Part shown: positions 6,495-12,243 of the stretch, piece after piece
Numbering within the stretch: the stretch's first letter is position 1
Layout of the letters: each line of letters starts with the position of its first letter
NCBI GenBank assembly: GCA_934647305.1
Contig: CAKUFI010000077.1
Coordinates: forward strand, 1 to 12,243
DNA length: 12,243 bases
Reading direction: 5' to 3'
Source: an uncultured Clostridia bacterium
Lineage (GTDB): Bacteria > Bacillota > Clostridia > Christensenellales > Aristaeellaceae
Notes under the pieces: generated by a model
What the model was told of the DNA's origin: nothing
The model's database searches: none
The model's input: the letters and a program-made list of their open reading frames with translations, nothing else
Position numbers and translations under genes: made by a program

Positions 6495-6561
6495 CCGGGC
6501 AGTGCCCGGACCCATTTGCTGCCGGCAGGCTGAGCCTGCACCCGGTTGCTGCCGCGGGTTC
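6495..6561 (-). repeat. Two tandem copies of the CGGCAGCA-hairpin module
   Basis: Read on the minus strand, 6561-6525 is a perfect 37-base inverted copy of 320-356 and ends in GCAGGC-TCA-GCCTGC. It is followed directly by a second module, GGCAGCAAATGGGT plus CCGGGC-ACT-GCCCGG (6509-6495). The two hairpin stems differ but both pair perfectly. The second module begins exactly at the base after the regulator's stop codon. The large hairpin 1 of the composite element is lacking here. Confidence 0.85.
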
Positions 6562-6582
6562 CGAAGCGCCTGCTTCGCAGTC

Positions 6583-6647
6583 ACCTCCCCTTTCAGGGGA
6601 GGCTTTTTACACAATGCCACCGCGCCGGGCGTGAGGGTCGGCAGTGC
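6583..6647 (-). repeat. 65-bp dispersed repeat, inverted copy
   Basis: The reverse complement of this stretch matches 12124-12187 with about four mismatches or gaps in 65 positions by hand alignment. It includes CCTCACGCCCGGCGCGG, a run of five A/T and the CCTCCCCT-GAA-AGGGGAGG palindrome. One copy lies after the regulator gene, the other at the right edge of the window, in opposite orientations. Confidence 0.85.
6584..6608 (+). terminator. Intrinsic terminator after the AraC-type regulator
   Basis: The stem CCTCCCCT (6584-6591) pairs with AGGGGAGG (6595-6602) around the loop TTC, followed by CTTTTT (6603-6608). This is a standard rho-independent terminator shape about 90 nt downstream of the regulator stop. 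The same palindrome recurs at 223-241, 6853-6871 (one mismatch) and 12168-12186, so the terminator is carried on a dispersed repeat. Confidence 0.7.
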
Positions 6648-6719
6648 CGACGGCCACTTGCTGCCGCCGGATAGAACACGAATCCGGGAACCATAGGTTC
6701 AAGTTCCCGGATTCTTCGG
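6637..6719 (-). repeat. Composite two-hairpin element, copy C (inverted)
   Basis: On the minus strand: flank CCGAAGA, hairpin 1 with stem GAATCCGGGAAC (6714-6703) pairing perfectly with 6691-6680 around the loop TTGAACCTATG, linker with GGCGGCAGCAAGTGG, then hairpin 2 GTCGGC-ACT-GCCGAC (6651-6637). Length is 83 bases, like copy D. Both stems are unlike those of copies B and D although flanks, loop and linker are conserved. Confidence 0.85.
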
Positions 6720-6798
6720 TTTTCCGCGATTCTGCGGAAAACTTATGTCGGCGCTGCCGACGCAGGTTGGTGGTGCCCCTATAAGAGCAAACCCCTCA

Positions 6799-6834
6799 GT
6801 CGCCTGCGGCGACAGCTCCCCTTTCAGGAGAGCC
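6799..6834 (-). repeat. CTCCCCTGAAAGGGGAG-type module with variable hairpin
   Basis: On the minus strand an imperfect palindrome GCTCTCCTGAAAGGGGAGC (6833-6815) is followed by the hairpin GTCGCC-GCA-GGCGAC (6813-6799) and then TGAGGGG. The same order (GGGGAG palindrome, one or two bases, a hairpin with its own stem, G-rich end) is seen at 223-264 and at 12168-12227. Confidence 0.65.
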
Positions 6835-6984
6835 TTGGTCGCGCCGACCCTGCCTCCCCTGAAAGGGAAGGCGCCCGCAGCGCAGGCGGTGATGTTCCAA
6901 AACGAAGACCCTGAGGGCTCCAATTTATGGCCCTCAGGGTCGTGTCAGGATGCGCGGCAGCAGGTGGGTGCAGGCTCAGCCTGC
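6831..6984 (+). repeat. About 155-bp dispersed repeat, copy 2
   Basis: This is the partner of 201-356 in the same orientation. Shared blocks include GCCGACCCTGCCTCCCCTGA, CCCGCAGCGC and CGAAGAC. It contains the composite two-hairpin element at 6902-6984. Unlike copy 1 it does not touch a gene end: 127 nt separate it from the DUF4340 stop. Confidence 0.85.
6902..6984 (+). repeat. Composite two-hairpin element, copy D
   Basis: Hairpin 1 has the stem GACCCTGAGGGC (6907-6918) perfectly paired with 6930-6941 around the loop TCCAATTTATG (6919-6929). The linker TCGTGTC then GCGGCAGCAGGTGGGT leads to hairpin 2, GCAGGC-TCA-GCCTGC (6970-6984). Stem 1 shares only its first three bases and last base with that of copy B. 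Confidence 0.88.
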
Positions 6985-7030
6985 CCGACCTCTGCCTTTG
7001 AGCAAGAACCACATCCGAAAGAATGCAATA

Positions 7031-7111
7031 GTTATTCTTGCAGGTGCTTTTCGGGAGAGCTCGAGAGGGGCTTTTCTCAGAAAAGCCGCCTCTCGAACGT
7101 TCCCTGCCGAC
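7031..7111 (-). repeat. Hairpin repeat R2 following the DUF4340 gene
   Basis: It begins at the base after the DUF4340 stop codon with GTCGGCAGGG. A 14-bp hairpin with one bulge follows (7095-7062: CGAGAGG and GGCTTTT arms, loop CTGAG), then CTCTCCCGAAAAGCAC and AGAATA. The layout matches 11980-12060, which has a differently sequenced but paired stem. There is no T-run after the hairpin, so it is a poor terminator, yet it is the only strong hairpin directly after this operon. Confidence 0.8.
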
Positions 7112-8713
7112 TTACTTTTCGGCGAAGGCCTTGAGCGCGTCGATCATGTTGTCGACCTTGTTGCGCTTGATGAGGAACAGGCTCACGCCGTTGCGGCGAA
7201 CCGCGTAGTAGTCGGAGTTGTACTCGAGGTACTCCACGGTAAACTCGTTCGGCTCGGTGTTGAGCGTGTAGTGCACGGTCAGAGCCACGTCGCCGTCGTA
7301 GTAGTAATCGTCGTTGAGCTTACTGACCTGCATGCCGATGATGGTCTGATAGAGCGACTTGAAGTCGTCCTCAGCGATTTCCTCGCCGTCGAAGAAATAA
7401 GTGTCGCTGGTTTCCGGCTGGCCGTTCTTGGCGGTCTTCTGGTTGCCGTCAGCGTCGAGCACCGGCTCGCGGGTGATGCCCAGGGTGTACTTCGCATCCT
7501 TGCAGGTGATTTCCACGCCGTCGACGCGGATGATGTACACGAGGTTGCTGAACTGGTCAACCAGGTAACCGGGCTTCACGTTGTCCAGGAAGGCCAGCGT
7601 GGACGCGTCGGCCAGGTAGACGGCGTTCGTGTCGTCGACCTGCACATAGACCTGATCGCTGCCGCAGTACGCACCCACCTTGACGGTGAGGGACTTGTCG
7701 GCGTTGTCGGTGGCGAAGATGGTGTAGCGGGGCGCGTCGAGGCCTGCCTCAGGCAGCTCAGATACCTCGCCCGCGTAGGACTTGATCGCAAGGCCCATGA
7801 TGCCGTCCATGATCTCGGTCGCGCGCTCGCTGTTCACGTCGTAGCGGAAGGGCTGCACCATCACCAGCGAGGAGATGGAGACCGTGCTTTCGCCCTCGGT
7901 CAGGTAGCGCACCTCGACGGGGTCGCCCTGGGCGGGGGTAATCACGAAGTCCTGAATCTCGGTATTCGCGGAGAAGGGCGCCGCAAAGCTGACCACGTGC
8001 AGGTCGAGTCGGCTCTTGCTGAACAGGTCAACCGGGCGGGAGTAGATGTGATACACGTCCTTGCCGCCCTGAAGCGCCATGTAGTAGCCGGTCGAGGCGG
8101 GCACCGGGTCGCCGAAGCACCAGGTTTCGCTCGTGCCGTCCAGGTAGGTCATCGTGACCTTGATCGCCGGATCGGTCAGGCCGTACTTGGCCAGATCCTG
8201 CGCGTTCGACTCCACCAGGCTGGAGGCGGTCATGTTGGCCGCGTAGCTCAGGATGCTGGAGACGTTGGTGTCGTTCATCGGATAGGCGCTGTTGCCCGCC
8301 AGGATGCCGGTGCCCACCGAGTCGGCGGCTGCGGGTTCCTCGCCCTCGGGCGTGTTCTCGGCAATGAGCACCTTGAGCTCGTCCTCCGTGCGGTTCTTGG
8401 TATAAATCAGGGTGTAGCTTTCCCCGCCGCGCTTTTCCACGGTCAGGCGATCCACGTCGTTCATGTCGCGGGAGACCACCTTGACGGTGTTGTCCGGGGC
8501 CTGGGTGGCCTGGGGCTCCTCCCCCTCGGGCTTGATCTGGCCCGAGAGGTAGTACACGCCGAAGGCCGCCGCCAGCACAACCGCCAGGAGGATCACCGAC
8601 AGCCAAAGCTTCTTCTTGCCGCCCTTGCCGGCCGTGGAGCCGCTCTTTTTGCCGCGCAGCTCCTCGGCGCTCTGCAGGTTCGACAGGCGCTTTTTGTTGT
8701 CGTTATTCTCCAT
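7112..8713 (-). CDS. DUF4340-domain membrane-anchored protein
   Basis: This 533-residue protein is the last gene of the ABC operon. A lysine-rich cytoplasmic N-terminus (1-35) is followed by one membrane segment (36-56) and a long, soluble, presumably extracytoplasmic region with the YTLIY/KYGLTDPAIKVTMTYLDG/YYMALQGGKDVYHI pattern typical of DUF4340 proteins. These are routinely encoded beside GldG-like auxiliary proteins and ABC-2 exporters in many bacteria. Its ATG overlaps the stop codon of the preceding gene (TAATG), and its ribosome site GGAGG is embedded in the last arginine codons of that gene, so translation is coupled. The biochemical role of DUF4340 is not established; a part in an envelope-associated transport or assembly machine is inferred from context. 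A palindromic repeat starts directly after the stop. Confidence 0.88.
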   Translation of the reverse strand: MENNDNKKRLSNLQSAEELRGKKSGSTAGKGGKKKLWLSVILLAVVLAAAFGVYYLSGQIKPEGEEPQATQAPDNTVKVVSRDMNDVDRLTVEKRGGESYTLIYTKNRTEDELKVLIAENTPEGEEPAAADSVGTGILAGNSAYPMNDTNVSSILSYAANMTASSLVESNAQDLAKYGLTDPAIKVTMTYLDGTSETWCFGDPVPASTGYYMALQGGKDVYHIYSRPVDLFSKSRLDLHVVSFAAPFSANTEIQDFVITPAQGDPVEVRYLTEGESTVSISSLVMVQPFRYDVNSERATEIMDGIMGLAIKSYAGEVSELPEAGLDAPRYTIFATDNADKSLTVKVGAYCGSDQVYVQVDDTNAVYLADASTLAFLDNVKPGYLVDQFSNLVYIIRVDGVEITCKDAKYTLGITREPVLDADGNQKTAKNGQPETSDTYFFDGEEIAEDDFKSLYQTIIGMQVSKLNDDYYYDGDVALTVHYTLNTEPNEFTVEYLEYNSDYYAVRRNGVSLFLIKRNKVDNMIDALKAFAEK

Positions 8714-10206
8714 TACAGACGCCTCCTCTTCACCCAGACCACGATGCCCGCGATCAGGAACATGAGCGGGATGGCGATGACGACGATGGCCGCCAGCGTC
8801 CAGGCCGTGGCGCTGTCCGGAATGCGCAGGGTGGTGTCGGCGATGGTCTTGGAGTAGACCGACACGGACACATCGCGGTTGACCAGCCAGCTCATCAGGG
8901 ACATGGTGAAGTCCATGTTGTAGCTGTAGTTGAGCAGGCTCGTATCGGCCAGGGTGTAGTAGTTGCTCAGCAGGGCGATGCGAACGTCCTTATTGGAGTC
9001 ATAGGTCTGGGTCTTGTCGTCGTAATAGGTCTTGGACGCGGTCTGCGCCAGGATCTTGGTGCCGGGCAGACTGACCTCGTCGCCGCTTTGCACGGTGGCC
9101 TTGTTGGAGGAGGTCAGGATGTTGGTGTAGGTAATGCCGCTTTCAGGCATCTCCACCGGCGCGATCGGGCGGCAGTTGGGCATGCACAGGTACTTGCCGT
9201 CGGTCACCAGCTGGGCGGTCACCTCGTGCTCGGCGTCCATGTTGGGCACCAGCATGTAGGTGGCGCTGGTCCAGTTGGAGGAAGCGGACTCGGCCTCGAT
9301 CACCTGACCGTCTTCATAGGCCAGGCCGTAGTAGGCCAGCAGCTTCATGAAGTTGACCAGGGGGGTCTTGTCCACGTCGTAGCTCAGGCTGAAGAGCAGG
9401 CGGCCGCCCTCGTCCATCCAGGCGCGCAGGGTCTCATACTGCTCGTCGGTCAGGTCGCGCTTGGGGTCGACGACGATCATCGTGTCGCCCGCGCCCAGCT
9501 CGACGTCGCTGGTGGTCATGTCCAGCGTGGCCACGTCGTAGTTCTCGTTCTTCATCTGGTCGGTGAAGACGGTGCAGTACTTTTCGGAGTCCAGCTCGCC
9601 GTGGCCGGTCAGGAAGAACACGCGGGGCGTATTCTCGTTGCTCACGTAGAGCAGCGCGCTGGTCAGGCGGTTCTCCGCCACGAACACCTGCTGGGTCGTG
9701 TTGGTGAAGTAGCTGGTGTAGGAGGAATACAGGTCGGAATAGGCCACGTACTTGACGCGGGTCTCGTCGGCGTTGGTCACGATCAGCGAGCCCTCGGACA
9801 CGTTCGAGGTGCCGGCGTACTTGGTAATCAGGGTGGGGTTGGTCTCGGGGTTGATGTTCTCCACCTTGACGTGCTTGTTGAGCGCGTGATACTTGTTCAC
9901 GATCTCCTCAAGCTGAATGCGGGTGCTGTTGGAGGTGCCGTCGCGGAAGACAGTGTAGACGTGCACGTCCTGATCCAGCTCGTCCAGCACCTGGTAGGTC
10001 GCGTCGGAGAAATCGGTCACCTTAGTCGCGGTCAGGTCGATTGACAGCGCCCAGTTGTTTTCAATCGCGCCCGCGGCCACGTTGATCAGGATCACCGCGA
10101 CCAGCACCACGGCGATGAGAATCGCGGTGAAGGTGCCATAGCGCATCTTGGAACGCCCCATCAGGGACATAAGGCTGAACTTCTTTTTCTTGTCTTGATT
10201 GTTCAT
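8713..10206 (-). CDS. GldG-like ABC transporter auxiliary protein
   Basis: This 497-residue protein has one membrane segment at each end (about 23-46 and 469-490) and a large extracytoplasmic domain between. The centre shows the family hallmark VFFLTGHGE (about residues 196-204) and a Rossmann-like stretch MIVVDPKRDLTDEQYETL (about 240-257) followed by an EGGRLLFSL strand, as in GldG/ABC_transp_aux proteins. The ATG at 10206 is chosen; a TTG at 10215 is in frame, but its only ribosome site would touch it, whereas GAGGG lies nine bases before the ATG. It begins five bases after the permease gene and overlaps the DUF4340 gene by one base. It probably works as a periplasm-side or surface partner of the ABC-2 exporter. 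In Flavobacteria the homologues serve gliding; in Clostridia the role is unknown. Confidence 0.88.
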   Translation of the reverse strand: MNNQDKKKKFSLMSLMGRSKMRYGTFTAILIAVVLVAVILINVAAGAIENNWALSIDLTATKVTDFSDATYQVLDELDQDVHVYTVFRDGTSNSTRIQLEEIVNKYHALNKHVKVENINPETNPTLITKYAGTSNVSEGSLIVTNADETRVKYVAYSDLYSSYTSYFTNTTQQVFVAENRLTSALLYVSNENTPRVFFLTGHGELDSEKYCTVFTDQMKNENYDVATLDMTTSDVELGAGDTMIVVDPKRDLTDEQYETLRAWMDEGGRLLFSLSYDVDKTPLVNFMKLLAYYGLAYEDGQVIEAESASSNWTSATYMLVPNMDAEHEVTAQLVTDGKYLCMPNCRPIAPVEMPESGITYTNILTSSNKATVQSGDEVSLPGTKILAQTASKTYYDDKTQTYDSNKDVRIALLSNYYTLADTSLLNYSYNMDFTMSLMSWLVNRDVSVSVYSKTIADTTLRIPDSATAWTLAAIVVIAIPLMFLIAGIVVWVKRRRL

Positions 10207-10211
10207 AGCGA

Positions 10212-10937
10212 TCAACCCTCACTCCATCTTCTCTTGTCGATCACTCGCACCGCCAGGAACAGAATCACAAAGCAGAACGAGACATAATACAGGACGTTGG
10301 CAAAGCTCAGAATGCCGGCGGTGAAGTCATAGTAGCGCTTGTACAGCGACATCCAGCTCAGCACGGTGTTGAGGTTGATGAAGCCGAGGGTGGGGATGGT
10401 GAGCGAGGAGGACAGCGACTCAAGGATCTGCAGCAGCAGGTTCGCGCCGAAGGTCAGCACGGCGGCGGAGACCTGGTTCTCGGTCAGCGCGCTCATCAGC
10501 ACGCCGATGGACACGTAGCAGCAGCCCACCAGGAAGAAGCCCAAGTAGTTGCTCACGATCATGCCCGGATAGGGGGTCGAGTAGCAGCAGATAATCACCA
10601 CGTAAATCAGCATGACCACCATCGTGGCGAACAGCACGGTCGCGGCGGCCAGGAACTTGCCCACGACGATCTGCGTAATCGACAGCGGCGAGGTCAGCAG
10701 CAGCTGGTCGGACTTAGTGCGCTTTTCCTCGCTCAGAAGGCGCATGGTCAGGATGGGCATGACCAGCATGAACAGGTAAATCATGTTGCCGAACAGCGTC
10801 TCCAGGCTGGAGGAGGAGGACGCGATGTTGCTCAGGAAGAAGAACACGCCTCCGCACAGCAGGAATACGCCCATAAAGACGTATCCGATCGGGGTCAAGA
10901 AGTAGTTTTGCACTTCACGTTTCCAAATGGCGAGCAT
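10212..10937 (-). CDS. ABC-2 type permease (GldF-like)
   Basis: This 241-residue membrane protein has about six hydrophobic segments. It opens with MLAIWKREVQNYFLTPIGYV, the usual start of GldF-like ABC-2 permeases, and has the conserved cytoplasmic stretch MRLLSEEKRTKSDQLLLTSP after the second membrane segment. It should form the channel of an exporter powered by the ATPase encoded five bases upstream. The start is supported by a GGGGAGGA site nine bases before the ATG. With the GldG-like and DUF4340 proteins it makes a tightly packed operon. The cargo is unknown. Confidence 0.92.
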   Translation of the reverse strand: MLAIWKREVQNYFLTPIGYVFMGVFLLCGGVFFFLSNIASSSSSLETLFGNMIYLFMLVMPILTMRLLSEEKRTKSDQLLLTSPLSITQIVVGKFLAAATVLFATMVVMLIYVVIICCYSTPYPGMIVSNYLGFFLVGCCYVSIGVLMSALTENQVSAAVLTFGANLLLQILESLSSSLTIPTLGFINLNTVLSWMSLYKRYYDFTAGILSFANVLYYVSFCFVILFLAVRVIDKRRWSEG

Positions 10938-10942
10938 GTTCT

Positions 10943-11887
10943 TTATTCCTCCCCTTTGTCAGTGGTCAGCTGCAGGAAAATATCCTCCAGCTCGATGTCC
11001 ATCGGCCTGAGCATCAGGATGGGATAGCCCAGCTTGCTAAGCGAGGTGAACAGCGGACGGCGGATGTCGGTGTTTCGGTCGGATTCGACCAGGAAGTCGA
11101 AGGTGCCGGGCTCCTTCACGCCCATCTGATCGACGCTGCGCGCGCCGGGGATGTCGTGAATCGCCTTGTACACCTCGCGCTCCGGGCCGGCCACGCGCAG
11201 GCGGAAGCGGAAGGTGTCCGAAATGTTGCGGGTCAGGTTCTCCAGCGTGTCCTGGGCCACGATCGTGCCGTTATTGATGATGACCACGCGTTCGCACACG
11301 TCGGCCACCTCGTGCAGGATGTGGCTGGACAGCACCACCGTGTGATCCTCGCCCAGCTCCTTGATGAGCTTTCGGATCTCGATGATCTGCTTGGGGTCGA
11401 GGCCGACGGTCGGCTCGTCCATGATGACCACCTCGGGGTTGCCGATCAGCGCCTGCGCCATGCCCACGCGCTGCTTGTAGCCCTTGGACAGGTTTTTAAT
11501 CAGGCGGGAGCGGACGTCCGTGATGCGGATAAGCTCGGTGATGTCGTCCAGGTGCGTCTTGACGTAGGATTTTTTCACGTCCTTGATCGCGCACACGAAC
11601 CGCAGATACTCATCCACCGTCATGTCCATGTACAGCGGCGGAATTTCAGGCAGGTAGCCGATATGGCGCTTGGCCTCGCGCGGCTCCTCCAGAATGTCGT
11701 GGCCGTCGATCAGCACGCGGCCCGACGTGGCGGACAGATAACCGGTCACGATGTTCATCGTCGTGCTCTTGCCCGCGCCGTTGCGGCCCAAAAAGCCCAG
11801 GATCTCGCCCTTCTTAATGGTAAAGGAGGCGTCCTTCACGGCCCATTTGTTGCCGTATTTTTTCGATACGTTTTGAATCTCAATCAT
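10943..11887 (-). CDS. ABC transporter ATP-binding protein (GldA-like)
   Basis: This 314-residue ATPase is the energy subunit of the export complex. Walker A is GRNGAGKST (34-42), the Q-loop region is IGYLPEIPPL, the signature is LSKGYKQR (133-140), Walker B is VVIMDEP (153-159) and the switch histidine is H189 in SSHIL. All catalytic residues are intact. A C-terminal extension of about 90 residues after the nucleotide-binding domain, ending DIELEDIFLQLT, is typical of ABC-2 export ATPases of the GldA/CcmA class. It is the first gene of the operon, with a GGAGAGG site ten bases before the ATG and an extended -10 promoter upstream. It is a separate system from the sugar importer and is unlikely to be its missing ATPase, since import ATPases of the MsmX type carry a different C-terminal domain. 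Confidence 0.95.
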   Translation of the reverse strand: MIEIQNVSKKYGNKWAVKDASFTIKKGEILGFLGRNGAGKSTTMNIVTGYLSATSGRVLIDGHDILEEPREAKRHIGYLPEIPPLYMDMTVDEYLRFVCAIKDVKKSYVKTHLDDITELIRITDVRSRLIKNLSKGYKQRVGMAQALIGNPEVVIMDEPTVGLDPKQIIEIRKLIKELGEDHTVVLSSHILHEVADVCERVVIINNGTIVAQDTLENLTRNISDTFRFRLRVAGPEREVYKAIHDIPGARSVDQMGVKEPGTFDFLVESDRNTDIRRPLFTSLSKLGYPILMLRPMDIELEDIFLQLTTDKGEE

Positions 11888-11920
11888 GTCAGGGTGTCCT
11901 CTCCTTTCTCTCTGCGCACT

Positions 11921-11949
11921 ATTATAACATAAAATACACAGTAAGGGAT
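11921..11949 (-). promoter_or_regulatory. Promoter of the GldA-type operon
   Basis: The minus strand shows an extended -10 element, TGTTATAAT (TATAAT at 11926-11921), about 33 bases upstream of the ATPase start codon. The -35 region at 17-bp spacing (11949-11944, ATCCCT) is poor, which the TGn extension can offset. The surrounding DNA is AT-rich relative to the window. Confidence 0.7.
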
Positions 11950-11957
11950 TAAACGGT

Positions 11958-11978
11958 CTGTGAACAAATTATGAACAG
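11958..11978. promoter_or_regulatory. 11-bp-spaced direct repeat upstream of the GldA-type promoter
   Basis: TGAAC occurs at 11962-11965 preceded by T (11961) and again at 11972-11976, 11 bp apart, within CTGTGAACAAAT-TATGAACAG. Direct repeats one helical turn apart are the usual target shape of OmpR/PhoB-class response regulators. No such regulator is in the window, and the repeat is short. Confidence 0.3.
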
Positions 11979-11979
11979 T

Positions 11980-12060
11980 GCCGGCAGGGTTACGCTGGGG
12001 AGGCCGCCTTTTTGAAAAAGGCGCCTCCCCAGACCTCTCCCGGAAAACACTTAGAATACC
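11980..12060 (+). repeat. Hairpin repeat R2, full copy
   Basis: It begins GTGCCGGCAGGG, then ACG. A strong hairpin (11995-12032) pairs CTGGGGAGG with CCTCCCCAG and GCCTTTTT with AAAAAGGC with one bulged base. CTCTCCCGGAAAACAC and AGAATA follow. Flanks and order match 7111-7031 on the other strand although the stem sequence differs. Its left 24 bases are duplicated exactly at 6471-6494. Confidence 0.82.
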
Positions 12061-12161
12061 GCAGCCTTACTCCCTGTGACTAGCAAATTGTTTCCAAGCG
12101 CTTTCTCTCACGCAGTTTCGCGTGCACTGCCGACCCTCACGCCCGGCGCGGGGCATTGCAC

Positions 12162-12186
12162 AAAAAGCCTCCCCTGAAAGGGGAGG
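12162..12186 (-). terminator. Possible terminator for transcription entering from the right
   Basis: Read leftward, CCTCCCCT-TTC-AGGGGAGG (12186-12168) is followed by C and five T (12166-12162), the same shape as the terminator after the regulator gene. If a leftward gene lies beyond the right edge, this would end its transcript. It is part of a dispersed repeat. Confidence 0.45.
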
Positions 12187-12187
12187 T

Positions 12188-12217
12188 CAGCTTGTCAAAA
12201 AAGGTTTTGACAAGCTG
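12188..12217. repeat. Perfect 13-bp hairpin in the variable-stem position
   Basis: CAGCTTGTCAAAA (12188-12200) pairs perfectly with 12205-12217 around AAGG. It follows the CCTCCCCTGAAAGGGGAGG palindrome, at the place where other copies carry GCCCGC-AGC-GCGGGC (243-257) or GTCGCC-GCA-GGCGAC (6813-6799). It is followed by GTGG-ACGGGG, like GGTGGGG after 257. Confidence 0.7.
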
Positions 12218-12243
12218 GTGGACGGGGAAGCAAGCTCCCCGGC

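Larger units (their letters stand above)
6495..7111. other. 617-bp gene-free block of palindromic modules
   Basis: This interval between the convergent regulator and DUF4340 genes holds no credible gene; the open frames are repeat-derived and lack ribosome sites. It contains at least ten short perfect or near-perfect hairpins: 6495-6509, 6525-6539, 6563-6578 (CGAAGC/GCTTCG), 6584-6602, 6637-6651, 6680-6714, 6719-6740 (TTTTCCGC/GCGGAAAA), 6748-6762 or so (GTCGGC-GCT-GCCGAC), 6799-6813 (GTCGCC-TGC-GGCGAC) and 6907-6941, plus 7062-7095. Many belong to families repeated elsewhere in the window. Confidence 0.75.
12061..12243. other. Gene-free right edge made of repeats
   Basis: No gene is visible from 11950 to the window end. 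After R2 there is a short unassigned stretch (12061-12123), then a 64-bp repeat (12124-12187) that matches 6583-6647 in inverted orientation, a 13-bp hairpin (12188-12217), and a last incomplete palindrome (CGGGGA/TCCCCG around 12223-12241) running to the edge. Confidence 0.65.

Noticed and set aside
6495..7111. CRISPR array
   Set aside because: The palindromic modules are not evenly spaced, do not alternate with unique spacers of constant length, and no cas genes are present.
6495..7111. Integron attC sites
   Set aside because: The hairpins lack recognisable R'/R'' core sites, and there is no integrase or gene cassette structure between copies.
6950..8857. Long plus-strand open frame opposite the DUF4340 gene
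   Set aside because: It is a low-complexity shadow of the real minus-strand gene, with no ribosome site and no recognisable domain.
10207..10215. TTG at 10215 as start of the GldG-like protein
   Set aside because: The GAGGG sequence directly touches this codon, leaving no spacing, while it is nine bases before the ATG at 10206.
12093..12106. Possible CcpA (cre) site TCCAAGCGCTTTCT
   Set aside because: It has about three mismatches to the cre consensus, is not near a recognised promoter, and lies in a repeat-rich edge with no adjacent gene visible.

Overview
The window looks like a chromosomal segment of a GC-rich, low-motility-type gut member of the Clostridia (Bacillota). The supporting features are Bacillus/Paenibacillus-type YtcQ-YteP-YtcP sugar-uptake genes with a YesS/YtdP-type AraC regulator, strong AGGAGG ribosome sites, dense coding, and intergenic DNA crowded with short palindromic repeats. 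Assignment to a family such as Christensenellales/Aristaeellaceae-like bacteria is an inference from general resemblance only.

Region 1 (1-355) has no convincing gene and is built of repeats and hairpins. Region 2 (356-3940, minus strand) is a three-gene sugar-uptake operon: a solute-binding protein, then two permeases. No ATPase is encoded here, so a shared MsmX-like ATPase elsewhere is expected. Region 3 (3941-4190) is a compact divergent control region. A good minus-strand promoter and an extended -10 on the plus strand flank three copies of an 11-bp box (TAAGAATTGWC); one box lies immediately upstream of each -35. Region 4 (4191-6494, plus) encodes a membrane-anchored AraC/YesS-type regulator, the obvious candidate to bind those boxes and switch on the uptake operon.

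Region 5 (6495-7111) is a gene-free block between convergent genes, packed with palindromes. Region 6 (7112-11887, minus) is a four-gene operon: ABC ATPase, ABC-2 permease, GldG-like auxiliary protein and DUF4340 protein. This is the GldA-GldF-GldG type export system common in Clostridia, with unknown substrate. Region 7 (11888-12243) holds its promoter and then more repeats running off the right edge.

The most notable observation concerns the repeats. An element of about 84 nt occurs three times (272-356, 6902-6984 and, inverted, 6637-6719). It has a first hairpin whose 12-bp stem is different in every copy yet fully paired, with a conserved 11-nt loop, followed by a conserved CGGCAGCA linker and a second hairpin whose 6-bp stem also changes with pairing kept. 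Two other hairpin families (around 7031-7111/11980-12060, and the module following CCTCCCCTGAAAGGGGAGG) show the same 'fixed scaffold, re-written stem' behaviour. Several copies sit exactly against stop codons, and one half-copy supplies the last seven codons of the AraC regulator. I cannot tell from sequence alone whether these are structured RNAs, non-autonomous mobile elements or both.
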